DNA of 51,521 bases from Lachnospiraceae bacterium A4. Its GTDB lineage: Bacteria; Bacillota; Clostridia; Lachnospirales; Lachnospiraceae. The notes beneath the pieces were generated by a model, which saw only the letters and a program-made list of their open reading frames with translations, made no database searches and was not told where the DNA came from. A program made the translations under genes and the position numbers. The stretch lies in NCBI GenBank assembly GCA_000403215.2, contig KE159565.1, positions 145,028-196,548 on the forward strand, given 5' to 3'. Of the stretch, positions 43,035-51,521 are shown one piece after another; within the stretch, counting starts at the first letter, position 1; each line of letters begins with the position of its first letter.

Positions 43035-44597
43035 ATGTCATACACCGCATTATACAGAAAATTTCGTCCAGATATCTTCGAGGATGTCAAGGGACAGGAC
43101 CATATCGTCACAACGCTTCGAAACCAGATCAAGGCGGACCGCATCGGACACGCTTATCTCTTTACCGGTACGCGGGGCACAGGCAAGACGACGATCGCCA
43201 AGCTCTTTGCGAAGTCCGTAAACTGTGAAAACCCAGTGGACGGCAGCCCCTGCGGACAGTGCAGAAGCTGTCAGACCATCGCCTCCGGCGCGAGCGTGAA
43301 CGTGATCGAGATTGACGCCGCGTCCAACAACGGCGTGGACAACATTCGGGAAATCATCGACGAGGTGTCCTATTCCCCAGTAGAGGGGAAATATAAGGTT
43401 TATATCATCGACGAGGTGCATATGCTTTCCATAGGAGCCTTTAACGCACTGCTAAAGACCCTAGAAGAGCCGCCCTCCTATGTGATTTTTATACTGGCAA
43501 CGACAGAAGTCCACAAAATTCCAATCACCATTCTCTCGCGCTGCCAGCGCTATGACTTCAAGAGGATCACCATCGAGACGATTGCGGACCGTCTGCGTAA
43601 TCTGATGGCGCAGGAACAGGTTCAGGTCGAGGAACGCGCACTGAAATACATCGCAAAGACTGCCGACGGCTCGATGCGTGACGCGCTGAGCCTGTTGGAC
43701 CAGTGCATCGCGTTTCATTTTGGGGAAGCGCTGACGTATGACAAAGTTCTCGATGTGTTAGGGGCGGTTGATACTGAAGTGTTTGCGCGTCTGCTCGAGC
43801 TGATACAGGCGCGGGACATCACCGGCTGTATCGCACTGCTTGAGGAGGTGGTCATGCAGGGGCGCGAGCTTTCGCAGTTTGTCGCGGACATCACTTGGTA
43901 CCTCAGAAATCTCCTGCTTGTCAAGACCTCAGAGCAGGACATAGAGGATGTCATAGATGTGTCGAGCGATAATTTGGCGCGCCTTCAAGCAGAGGCGGAG
44001 ACGATGGACGCGGAGGAAATCATGCGCCAGATTCGCATTTTTTCCGAGCTGTCAGGTCAGATTAAGTACGCCACACAAAAGCGCATATTGATAGAAATGA
44101 CTTTGATCAAGCTGTGCAAGCCCGCTATGGAGACATCGAATGAGGCCGTCGTGGCGCGCGTGAAGGATTTAGAAGAAAAAATTGAAAAAGGTGTTGTGCA
44201 GGCAGCCCCGGCTGCGGTACAATCAATAAAGGAAGCTGCCAAAGAGACACCAAAGCCAGAGCTGCCGAAGGCGATACCGGAGGACGTGAAGCAGATTGTG
44301 AGCGGCTGGCACAGTATCGTAGCAAGGACAGGGCAGCCGCTGAAAACGCATCTGAAAAACGCCCGTTTGAGTCTGGGCGGTGACAATCGGCTTGTCATCG
44401 TGGTGGAGGACGGGCTGGCATATGATTATCTGAGCAATGAAGAAAATCACAGACATGTCGAGGATATGATTTCGAATTTCATCCAGAAACAGGTATCTGT
44501 GCAGGTGCAGAGTCTGTCGCCCGGCAGACGGTTTGAGGAGAGCTATATTGATCTTGCGAAAGTGATCAATATGGACATAGAGATCGAAGATGATTGA
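43035..44597 (+). CDS. dnaX: DNA polymerase III subunit gamma/tau
   Basis: This encodes 520 residues. It is the clamp-loader ATPase of the replicase. Walker A is GTRGTGKT (45-52), zinc cysteines occur in CENPVDGSPCGQCRSC, and Walker B with the sensor is YIIDEVHMLSIGAFNALLKT. Domain III and a tau-like C-terminal region (about 370-520) follow. The tail is short compared with E. coli tau; I saw no obvious slippery frameshift signal for a separate gamma product. AAGGAG lies 7 bases before the ATG. It heads the conserved dnaX-ybaB-recR cluster. Confidence 0.95.
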   Translation: MSYTALYRKFRPDIFEDVKGQDHIVTTLRNQIKADRIGHAYLFTGTRGTGKTTIAKLFAKSVNCENPVDGSPCGQCRSCQTIASGASVNVIEIDAASNNGVDNIREIIDEVSYSPVEGKYKVYIIDEVHMLSIGAFNALLKTLEEPPSYVIFILATTEVHKIPITILSRCQRYDFKRITIETIADRLRNLMAQEQVQVEERALKYIAKTADGSMRDALSLLDQCIAFHFGEALTYDKVLDVLGAVDTEVFARLLELIQARDITGCIALLEEVVMQGRELSQFVADITWYLRNLLLVKTSEQDIEDVIDVSSDNLARLQAEAETMDAEEIMRQIRIFSELSGQIKYATQKRILIEMTLIKLCKPAMETSNEAVVARVKDLEEKIEKGVVQAAPAAVQSIKEAAKETPKPELPKAIPEDVKQIVSGWHSIVARTGQPLKTHLKNARLSLGGDNRLVIVVEDGLAYDYLSNEENHRHVEDMISNFIQKQVSVQVQSLSPGRRFEESYIDLAKVINMDIEIEDD

Positions 44598-44622
44598 TTA
44601 AGAATGGAAGGAGTATGGAACA

Positions 44623-44982
44623 ATGGCAAAAAGAGGAGGATTTCCGGGAGGCATGGGTATGCCCGGAAACATGAATAATCTGATGAAACAGGCACAGCGT
44701 ATGCAGCGGCAGATGGAGGAGGGACAAAAGGAGCTTGAGACCAAAGAATTTTCTGCCAAAGCAGGCGGCGGAGCCGTGGAGGTCGTCGTGACCGGCAAGA
44801 AGGAGATTGTGAAGGTGACGCTCTCAGAGGAGGCAGTGGACCCTGAGGATATCGAGACCTTGCAGGATATGATCATGGCTGCGGCCAATGAGGCGCTGCG
44901 TCAGGCTGAGGAGGCAAACAATGAGCTGATGGGCAAAATGACAGGCGGTTTGGGCGGACTAGGCGGAGGATTACCCTTCTGA
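44623..44982 (+). CDS. YbaB/EbfC family nucleoid-associated protein
   Basis: This encodes 119 residues. A Gly/Met-rich start (MAKRGGFPGGMGMPGNMNNL) leads into the family's helical core MKQAQRMQRQMEEGQKELET, then strand GGGAVEVVVTGKKEIVKVTL and helix DIETLQDMIMAAANEAL. It is a DNA-binding homodimer associated with the nucleoid. The standard position between dnaX and recR confirms it. Its stop codon overlaps the recR start by one base. Confidence 0.94.
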   Translation: MAKRGGFPGGMGMPGNMNNLMKQAQRMQRQMEEGQKELETKEFSAKAGGGAVEVVVTGKKEIVKVTLSEEAVDPEDIETLQDMIMAAANEALRQAEEANNELMGKMTGGLGGLGGGLPF

Positions 44983-45578
44983 TGGAACTTTACAGCGGAT
45001 ATATTCAGAAATTGATTGAGCAGTTTGCAAAGCTTCCCGGCGTGGGAAACAAGTCCGCACAAAGACTTGCGCTCCATGTCATCAATATGCCGCCAGATCA
45101 CGTCGAACGCTTTGCGCAGATTATGGTGGACGCGAGGAAGAACATTCACTACTGCAACACCTGCTGCACGCTTGCGGACAAGGAAATCTGTCCGATCTGT
45201 GCCAATCCCAAACGCGATCATGAGACGATCATGGTCGTGGAGAATATACGGGATTTGGCGGCATACGAAAAGACCGGGAAATACATGGGTGTCTATCATG
45301 TACTGCATGGAGCCATTTCGCCGATGCTTGGCATCGGACCAAACGACATTAAGCTCAAAGAGCTTGTGAAGCGCCTTGAAGGCGAGGTGGAGGAAGTCAT
45401 CATCGCGACCAACTCAAGCCTTGAGGGAGAGACGACCGCAATGTATATCTCGAAGCTCATCAAGCCGACGGGGGTCAAAGTGACGCGCATTGCAAGCGGC
45501 GTGCCCGTGGGCGGTGACTTGGAGTGTATTGATGAGATGACCTTGCTGCGCGCGCTTGAGGGCAGGACAGAACTGTAA
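44982..45578 (+). CDS. recR: Recombination protein RecR
   Basis: This encodes 198 residues, full length. It acts with RecF and RecO in gap repair and loading of RecA. Helix-hairpin-helix KLPGVGNKSAQRLALHV is at about 17-34; zinc is held by Cys58, Cys61, Cys70 and Cys73 (CNTCCTLADKEICPIC). A Toprim domain follows (about 80-175, with IMVVENIRDLAAYEKTGKY) and a C-terminal TRIASGVPVGGDLEC. It starts in the TGATGG overlap with ybaB, so translation is coupled. Confidence 0.96.
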   Translation: MELYSGYIQKLIEQFAKLPGVGNKSAQRLALHVINMPPDHVERFAQIMVDARKNIHYCNTCCTLADKEICPICANPKRDHETIMVVENIRDLAAYEKTGKYMGVYHVLHGAISPMLGIGPNDIKLKELVKRLEGEVEEVIIATNSSLEGETTAMYISKLIKPTGVKVTRIASGVPVGGDLECIDEMTLLRALEGRTEL

Positions 45579-45612
45579 ACTTCCTGCAAAATCTGAAAAC
45601 GAGCATTGCTGA

Positions 45613-45638
45613 TATTGATATGAACAGGAATATCAATA
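45613..45638. other. Hairpin downstream of recR
   Basis: TATTGATAT (45613-45621) and ATATCAATA (45630-45638) pair over an 8-base loop. A+T-rich stem without a T run; possibly a weak end signal of the cluster. A TATAAT at 45697-45702 probably serves galM; its -35 is poor. Confidence 0.4.
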
Positions 45639-45740
45639 CAATTTTATAGGGCAAAAGCTATAAAAAGTAGTGTAGATCTTGCTTGACTACATAGAGTATA
45701 ATGAAATAAAAGTACGCATACAAAGAAAGAGGGAAAAGAA

Positions 45741-46784
45741 ATGGCAATCACAACAAAAAATTTTGGAAAAACACAAGATGGAAAAGAGGTTACGCTCTAC
45801 ACCATCACAAACGGCAAGGGCTTCACCGCAGAAGTGACAGATTTCGGGGCAATCCTTGTCAATCTTTTCGTGCCAGACAAGGCAGGAACCAGCGCAGATG
45901 TCGTGCTCGGCTATGATAGTGTTGAAGGGTATCTGGCAAACGGCTGCTTTTTTGGGGCAACCATCGGACCAAGCGCAAACCGCATAGACCAAGCGTGCTT
46001 TACGATAGATGGAAAAACATACCAGCTTGCAGCAAACGACGGCACCAACAATCTCCACAGCGATGACGACAACGGATATCACAAGAGAATCTGGAATGCG
46101 GCGCCCAAGGACAACAGCGTTGTGTTTACGCTCGCGGATTCCGACGGTTCGATGGGCTTTCCGGGCAACAAAAATGTTCAGGTGACCTATACCGTTACGG
46201 ATGATAATGAACTTCAGATTGCCTATGAAGTGACAAGCGATCAAAAGACGCTGATCAACATGACCAATCATTCCTACTTTAACCTTGCAGGGCATGATTC
46301 GGGCAGCATCGAGGGACACAGACTTAGCATTCATGCATCGCACTACACGCCGATTTTCGAACGACTGATTCCGACAGGAGAGCTTGCCGATGTGACAGGC
46401 ACACCGTTTGATTTTCGGACGATGAAAGTTATCGGTGAGGACATCAATCAGGACAATGTGCAATTAGGCTATGGACAAGGCTATGACCACAACTATGCGC
46501 TGGATGGTTTCGACGGGACGATTCAAAAGGCAGCGTCCGTGGAGGAACCCACCACAGGCAGAAAAATGGACGTTTACACAGACCAGCCCGGTTTGCAGTT
46601 CTATGCGGGAAGCTGCATCACACCACAGACAGGCAAGGGAGGCGCCGCCTACGGAAAGCGCAGCGGGCTTTGTCTGGAGACACAATGTTTCCCGGATGCA
46701 GTCAACCAACCGCAGTTTCAAGATGTCATCTATGGACCTGAGCGTCCTTACAAAACAACGACAATCTATAAATTCTACAATTAA
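45741..46784 (+). CDS. galM: Aldose 1-epimerase (mutarotase)
   Basis: This encodes 347 residues, normal length. It interconverts alpha and beta anomers of galactose or glucose. NMTNHSYFNLAGHDSG holds the conserved histidine acid, and SGLCLETQCFPDAVNQPQF the catalytic glutamate near the C-terminus. The N-terminal FGAILVNLFVPDKAG and SANRIDQACFTIDGKTYQL are family segments. A GAGGG site precedes the ATG by about 9 bases. No gal operon lies nearby. Confidence 0.93.
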   Translation: MAITTKNFGKTQDGKEVTLYTITNGKGFTAEVTDFGAILVNLFVPDKAGTSADVVLGYDSVEGYLANGCFFGATIGPSANRIDQACFTIDGKTYQLAANDGTNNLHSDDDNGYHKRIWNAAPKDNSVVFTLADSDGSMGFPGNKNVQVTYTVTDDNELQIAYEVTSDQKTLINMTNHSYFNLAGHDSGSIEGHRLSIHASHYTPIFERLIPTGELADVTGTPFDFRTMKVIGEDINQDNVQLGYGQGYDHNYALDGFDGTIQKAASVEEPTTGRKMDVYTDQPGLQFYAGSCITPQTGKGGAAYGKRSGLCLETQCFPDAVNQPQFQDVIYGPERPYKTTTIYKFYN

Positions 46785-46818
46785 AAGTATATTCGTTAAA
46801 AGTATATCAGTTAAAAGG
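46781..46818 (+). repeat. Two and a half 15-bp direct repeats after galM
   Basis: TTAAAAGTATATTCG (46781-46795), TTAAAAGTATATCAG (46796-46810), then TTAAAAGG (46811-46818), running from the galM stop codon into the terminator stem. Probably slippage; no function assigned. Confidence 0.75.
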
Positions 46819-46842
46819 TTCCGCGTCTGCCGGAACCTTTTT
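46813..46842 (+). terminator. Terminator of galM
   Basis: AAAAGGTTCCG (46813-46823) and CGGAACCTTTT (46831-46841) with a 7-base loop, followed by further T residues. A textbook intrinsic terminator. Confidence 0.92.
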
Positions 46843-46972
46843 ATTTGTGTGGAAAGATTTTTTTTTGACAGCAGACGTATTTCGACAGATTCCTTGTGTC
46901 CAAAGTGTTAAGATAGCAGTACAGGAAGGAATAAAGATCTTAATTACGAAAGGATGTATAGGTGATACCAAA

Positions 46973-48268
46973 ATGGACAAGCAAACAAATATACTTTCAA
47001 ACACCCAGAATTTGATACCAGTCAACACACGAACGATAGGCGCGCCGGAAGGAATCTACATTCTCTATCTCGAGGACTATGTACACACATTTATCAAGAA
47101 AATCCTGTCTGTGGAGGACGAAAAGCCCCATCCAGAGATTGCGCTGTACGGCAGGTCAGTAGAAGAAAGCGGACGATTCCGCATTGTCGTATCTGGGGCA
47201 GCAGCTTTGGAGGGCGGCGGAGACAGAATCCAGCAGCTCAACAATACATATTTTCCATCATGTGCATATATAGGAAATGCGAAGGCGGATTACAACAAAG
47301 ATTTGAAGCTTCGAATCGAGTTGACGCTGCGCAGCACGAAAGTCATACTCGATGATTTTTATATCTATTATGACCAGAATGAAGAGATGCAGAACTATCT
47401 GGTGGAATGGAATACTACGAGAGACCATGACAAAAATAAAGTGATACTCTCCCCGACAGAGCAGGAGCCGCTCAGCAGAGCGCCCGTAAAAGATGCGGCG
47501 CATCTTAGCAGAATCACACAGGCATATAACCGCGAGGAGGCAAAGATTGGTTTCATGTGGAATGTCATGAATGTCCTGTGTCTTGGATTTGTAGTGTGTA
47601 TCATGGCATACGGCATTATTTCCATGAACAATTACAACAAAATGCAGAGTATGCAGAAAAACATTGACTACTGTCTGGCATTTGTCGCAGAGAACACTTC
47701 GCTGAAAATGACAGGACAGGAGGCAATCCCTACCATGCAGCAGAGTGTTCAGTCTGAAAAGGAAGCGGCAGCGCAGTCACCACAGGATGTGTCTCTGACA
47801 GGAACGAAATCAGAGCAGCAGCCACAGGACACACAGTCAGCAAGGACAGAACAGCCACAGGATTCGTCTCCAGCGCAGCAGCCACAGGACGAGCCTGTAT
47901 CAGAGCCAGCACAGACAACGCAAGAGCCTCAAAGCCAGCCGTCAGCAGAAGCAGCGCAGCCGACACAGCCGTCGCAAGATACGCTGTCAGCAGAAGCAGA
48001 GCAGCCGTCACAGGATATGGCGTCAGCAGTACAGTCCGATGCCGCACAGGAAATCCAGACAACGCAGTCCGGTGCCGCACAGGTTCTGACAGAGCCTGAA
48101 CAGACGCCATCCACACCTCAGTACTATGTCGTCCGCAAAGGAGACACCCTGCGGACCATCTGTTATGAAATCTACGGTGACTATTCCCGCGTAGAGGAAA
48201 TATGCCAGTGGAATCAAATCGAAAATCCAGATAATATTCTTTATGGACAAAAGCTTTTACTTCCCTGA
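46973..48268 (+). CDS. Membrane-anchored LysM protein with Pro/Gln-rich linker
   Basis: This encodes 431 residues. I start at ATG 46973 (MDKQTNILSN), 7 bases after AGGTGA. A 185-residue N-terminal domain without export signal (IGAPEGIYILYLEDYVHTFI ... DDFYIYYDQNEEMQNYLVEW) is followed by one membrane segment at about 194-216 (FMWNVMNVLCLGFVVCIMAY). Next is a 130-residue linker rich in P, Q, S, A and E, then a C-terminal LysM domain (about 383-431, YYVVRKGDTLRTICYEIYGD) for peptidoglycan binding. The N-terminal domain would be cytosolic and resembles, faintly, degenerate JAB/MPN domains found before LysM in Lachnospiraceae. The protein therefore could link cytoplasm and wall. Confidence 0.85.
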   Translation: MDKQTNILSNTQNLIPVNTRTIGAPEGIYILYLEDYVHTFIKKILSVEDEKPHPEIALYGRSVEESGRFRIVVSGAAALEGGGDRIQQLNNTYFPSCAYIGNAKADYNKDLKLRIELTLRSTKVILDDFYIYYDQNEEMQNYLVEWNTTRDHDKNKVILSPTEQEPLSRAPVKDAAHLSRITQAYNREEAKIGFMWNVMNVLCLGFVVCIMAYGIISMNNYNKMQSMQKNIDYCLAFVAENTSLKMTGQEAIPTMQQSVQSEKEAAAQSPQDVSLTGTKSEQQPQDTQSARTEQPQDSSPAQQPQDEPVSEPAQTTQEPQSQPSAEAAQPTQPSQDTLSAEAEQPSQDMASAVQSDAAQEIQTTQSGAAQVLTEPEQTPSTPQYYVVRKGDTLRTICYEIYGDYSRVEEICQWNQIENPDNILYGQKLLLP

Positions 48269-48289
48269 AAATAATGTTATACTGTACCT

Positions 48290-48325
48290 ATTCAGCCATG
48301 TAGTTGAACATGGCTGAATTGTTTT
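48290..48325 (+). terminator. Terminator of the LysM gene
   Basis: ATTCAGCCATGT (48290-48301) and ACATGGCTGAAT (48308-48319) form a perfect 12-bp stem with a 6-base loop, followed by TGTTTT. Confidence 0.88.
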
Positions 48326-48392
48326 AAGACGTATGAGTTCTTCATATTTCAAGGAATTGTTGACAGACACAGTTCTTAAATGAGGTATATTA

Positions 48393-49670
48393 ATGGCAGA
48401 AATAAGGGATTTTAATAGAAACCAATATCTTCTCAAGGGCGGAAAAAATAAAAAAGGCAATGATAATAAGAAAGAAAATAAGAATCATAAAGAGAAGAAT
48501 ACCGGTCAAAATAATAACAGAGACCAAAAATCAATGGATAGTATGCTCGCCAGACACAGGCAGCTCAAACTGTACACCGTTCTGGCGGTCGCCGCAGTGG
48601 CCGCAGTCGTCGCAATCGGCGCATATATCCAATGGAAAAATAAAGTGTATGTCAGCTATAGTGTCGTTCAGGAGAATGAGTGGCTCAGGGCATCTGAGTC
48701 CAAAACCATCAATCTCAAAGGAACACTCTTTACTTACAGCAACGATGGCATGAGCTGTACCGATTTAAAGGGAAAGACTATCTGGAACCAGACGTACGAG
48801 ATGCAGAATCCAGTAGTCAGAACATGCAATAAAACGGCGGCGGTTGGAGACTATAATGGCAGGAAGATTTATGTCGCCAACGCTCAGGGAATGCTCGGCA
48901 CCATAGAGACGACATTGCCGATACGGGATTTTTGCGTGTCCTCAAATGGTGTTGTGGCAGCAGTTTTAGATGACTCGTCGGTGACGGCAATCTATCTGTA
49001 CAGTGCCACTGGGAAGTCCTTTGCGGATTTTAAGACCAGAATGAGCAATTCCGGGTATCCGATCGCGGTTGACATCTCCAATGATGGCAGTCTGGTTGCC
49101 GTTTCGTATATTAAGGCTGAAAAAGGAAAAGTAGTTTCAAACATCGGTTTTTACAATTTTTCATCAGTGGGACAAAATTACACCGACAATTTTGTGAGCG
49201 GATACGGATATCCAGAGGCAGTGATACCACTTGTGCATTTTATGGGAAATGACACTATATTTGCGGTGGCAGACAACAGAATCATGTTTTTCAAAGGAAA
49301 GCAGACACCGGAAAGTCTGTCCGAAAATATGATATCAGAAGAGATACAAAGCGTGTTTTACAATGAGAGCCATGTGGGGCTTGTATTCTACAATACGGCG
49401 GCAGATACAAAATACCGTATTGAAATCTATGATACCAGTGCCAAAAAAGTCAGCGAGCTCGCGTTTGACATGGAGTATAAAGACATTATGTTTGACTCCT
49501 CAGGAATTGTTATCTATAATGACAGTGAGTGCATGCTTTATGACTGGGACGACAGACTCAAATATCAGGGAGCCTTTAGTGACAAGATTATCTGCTTTGT
49601 TCCGGGCGGCAGTATTTCAAGGCATACGCTGGTCACAGAATCTTCCATACAGTCAATAGAGCTTCAGTAA
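48393..49670 (+). CDS. DUF5711 family membrane-anchored beta-propeller-like protein
   Basis: This encodes 425 residues. The first 55 are highly charged (K/N-rich: GKNKKGNDNKKENKNHKEKN) and cytosolic. A membrane segment follows at about 58-80 (LYTVLAVAAVAAVVAIGAYI). The rest, predicted outside, is a chain of beta-strand repeats such as LFTYSNDGMSCTDLKGKTIW and IAVDISNDGSLVAVSYI, in the manner of WD/PQQ-like propellers and DUF5711. Function is unknown. The ribosome site AGGT is weak. The next gene (cvpA-like) follows 36 bp later, so the two are probably cotranscribed. Confidence 0.8.
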   Translation: MAEIRDFNRNQYLLKGGKNKKGNDNKKENKNHKEKNTGQNNNRDQKSMDSMLARHRQLKLYTVLAVAAVAAVVAIGAYIQWKNKVYVSYSVVQENEWLRASESKTINLKGTLFTYSNDGMSCTDLKGKTIWNQTYEMQNPVVRTCNKTAAVGDYNGRKIYVANAQGMLGTIETTLPIRDFCVSSNGVVAAVLDDSSVTAIYLYSATGKSFADFKTRMSNSGYPIAVDISNDGSLVAVSYIKAEKGKVVSNIGFYNFSSVGQNYTDNFVSGYGYPEAVIPLVHFMGNDTIFAVADNRIMFFKGKQTPESLSENMISEEIQSVFYNESHVGLVFYNTAADTKYRIEIYDTSAKKVSELAFDMEYKDIMFDSSGIVIYNDSECMLYDWDDRLKYQGAFSDKIICFVPGGSISRHTLVTESSIQSIELQ

Positions 49671-49706
49671 TAAAATACAGAATTTCACAGCGGAGGTAGA
49701 GCGGAA

Positions 49707-50192
49707 TTGGATATCAATATACTTTTTATAATCGTAATTGCTATTTTAGGCATTGGTGTAATATGGGGATGGAAAAGAGGATTTTTAGAGAGTGTGATAC
49801 GCATTATATCCTGCATATTGGGAATCTTAGTGCTGATCGTGGTGGCAAAAGGCATAGGAAGTTTTATACAAAAGAGTTATGTGCAAGTCGTTATGGCGTT
49901 TGCGCTGCTGGCTGCGATCCGCTTGATTCACAAAATCATGCGGTTTTTGACAGACTCTTTTAAACTCGTTCGCGCAATCCCCATAGGAAAACTTGCCGAC
50001 AAGTTTGCGGGGGCAGCGTTAGGACTCGCAGAGTCCGTGCTGATTGTATGGCTGGGCTTTCTTCTATTAGGAGTATTTGACACGCTCGGACTCAATGCGT
50101 GGGTGTTAGAGCAGGTAGAACAGAGTCGTTTTCTCACGATTATGTATCACTCGAATTACCTGATTGCGCTGCTCCAAAAGGTATTGCTTTGA
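49707..50192 (+). CDS. CvpA family membrane protein
   Basis: This encodes 161 residues with four membrane segments. It starts at a TTG codon (49707), 10 bases after GGAGG at 49692-49696; no in-frame ATG fits, and the protein begins directly with the first membrane segment (INILFIIVIAILGIGVIWGW). KRGFLESVIRIISCILGILV and KFAGAALGLAESVLIVWLGF are CvpA-type segments. CvpA is known for colicin V production in E. coli; in Firmicutes its role is unclear, with envelope links. It is the last gene before the rRNA operon. Confidence 0.85.
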   Translation: MDINILFIIVIAILGIGVIWGWKRGFLESVIRIISCILGILVLIVVAKGIGSFIQKSYVQVVMAFALLAAIRLIHKIMRFLTDSFKLVRAIPIGKLADKFAGAALGLAESVLIVWLGFLLLGVFDTLGLNAWVLEQVEQSRFLTIMYHSNYLIALLQKVLL

Positions 50193-50218
50193 GTATAAAA
50201 CAGCGTATGCTTCAAGGT

Positions 50219-50263
50219 AAAAAAATTTTTTGAAAAATATTTGGAAAAATTTGAAAAAAGTTG
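50219..50263 (+). promoter_or_regulatory. Phased A-tracts upstream of the rRNA promoter
   Basis: Runs of five to seven A residues start at about 50219, 50233, 50245 and 50255, at roughly one helical turn apart, ending at the -35 box of P1. This is the form of an UP element or intrinsically curved activator DNA. Confidence 0.6.
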
Positions 50264-50292
50264 TTGACAACTCTTAGTTTGCGTGATAAGAT
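50264..50292 (+). promoter_or_regulatory. rRNA operon promoter P1
   Basis: Perfect TTGACA (50264-50269), 17 bp, TAAGAT (50287-50292), directly after the phased A-tracts. Confidence 0.85.
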
Positions 50293-50399
50293 AAAACACG
50301 TCGCTGAGTAATACAGATAAAACAAACAGCGAGAACATTCTGAAAAAGTTTTGATAAAAACAATTTAAGAAAAAAGATTTAAGAAAAAATAAAAAGTGC

Positions 50400-50428
50400 T
50401 TGACAGATGCGAAAAACTGTGATAAACT
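50400..50428 (+). promoter_or_regulatory. rRNA operon promoter P2
   Basis: Perfect TTGACA (50400-50405), 17 bp, TAAACT (50423-50428), 136 bp downstream of P1. Tandem promoters are usual for rRNA operons. Confidence 0.85.
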
Positions 50429-50698
50429 AAGCAAGCTGTCGCAAACAAGATAAGCAAACGAAACAAGAACCTTGACAAATAAACAGTAATGCAACCCTGA
50501 AAATTCTAAAAGAGAAATTCTTATTATAGAATATTCAGAGAACAAAACCTTTAAAAAGTAAAAGCATTTTTATGCAGTCGCATCAAAAATGCAACGGATT
50601 AATTAGCCAGTTTAACTGGTGCAAGAATCAAACAAAGCTTTTGGAAGTTCGAAGAAGAAACGAAGTTTCTTCCAAGAGCTGCGAAGCAGATTGTATTT
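50429..50698 (+). other. rRNA leader with processing hairpins
   Basis: No gene lies here. Hairpins are GCATTTTT/AAAAATGC (50564-50571 with 50585-50592), the palindrome CCAGTTTAACTGG (50606-50618), and an outer AGCTTTTGGAAG/CTTCCAAGAGCT stem (about 50636-50680) enclosing GAAGAAAC/GTTTCTTC. They are probably antitermination or precursor-processing structures of the 16S leader. A further TTGACA at 50472-50477 has no -10 partner. Confidence 0.6.

Positions 50699-51521
<823 letters not shown>

Noticed and set aside
45661-45740. TTGACT...TATAAT as a galM promoter
   Set aside because: The two boxes are only 8 bp apart, too close for one sigma-A promoter; only the -10 box is kept as a candidate.

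Overview
The window is most likely chromosomal DNA of an anaerobic gut-type Firmicute of the family Lachnospiraceae. The evidence is a partial 16S rRNA gene with clostridial signature sequence at the right edge, strong AGGAGG-type ribosome binding sites, A+T-rich promoters of the TTGACA/TATAAT type, and gene content typical of that family: a domain-swapped GH3 glucosidase, an ECF sigma/DUF4179 pair, DUF5711 and LysM membrane proteins, and a FucO-type dehydrogenase. The genus cannot be fixed from what is visible.

Left part (1-13 kb). A coiled-coil protein built on six 42-bp tandem repeats is followed by a shortened DUF402 protein and a nitroreductase. A minus-strand group follows: an LRR lipoprotein, a HAD phosphatase, and an unrecognised coiled-coil/FGE-like protein. 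Next come a 165-bp palindromic MITE-like element, an ECF sigma factor overlapping its presumed anti-sigma partner, and a sucrose pair (GH32 hydrolase and fructokinase). The next stretch is disturbed: the remnant of a flavin reductase, a Uma2-family gene, and a complete IS4-family insertion sequence with 18-bp inverted repeats and an 8-bp target duplication.

Middle part (13-35 kb). A sulfur-assimilation operon (O-acetylhomoserine sulfhydrylase and cysteine synthase) starts from a consensus promoter. Then come two chemoreceptors of similar build, an ECF-transporter S component, a bactofilin with a GNAT acetyltransferase, and a sodium:alanine symporter. A sugar locus follows: an AraC regulator diverging from a GH13 alpha-glycosidase, a MATE transporter and a GH3 beta-glucosidase whose two domains are in reversed order. 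DUF1963 and lactaldehyde reductase genes follow.

Right part (35-51.5 kb). An lrgA-lrgB-gntR operon has a consensus promoter and a perfect 17-bp palindrome at its start site; I read it as a self-regulated pyruvate or organic-acid facilitator. It diverges from glycerol kinase. Next are a short solitary flagellin, an SDR oxidoreductase, an AAA/PD-(D/E)XK protein, the conserved dnaX-ybaB-recR cluster, galM, and three envelope proteins (LysM, DUF5711, CvpA). The window ends in an rRNA operon with two consensus promoters.

No tRNA, CRISPR array, prophage or recognised defence island was seen. I found no clearly new multi-gene system. The best candidates for follow-up are the lrgAB-gntR switch, the palindromic element, the nested inverted repeats before the GH13 gene, and the LysM/DUF5711/CvpA group.
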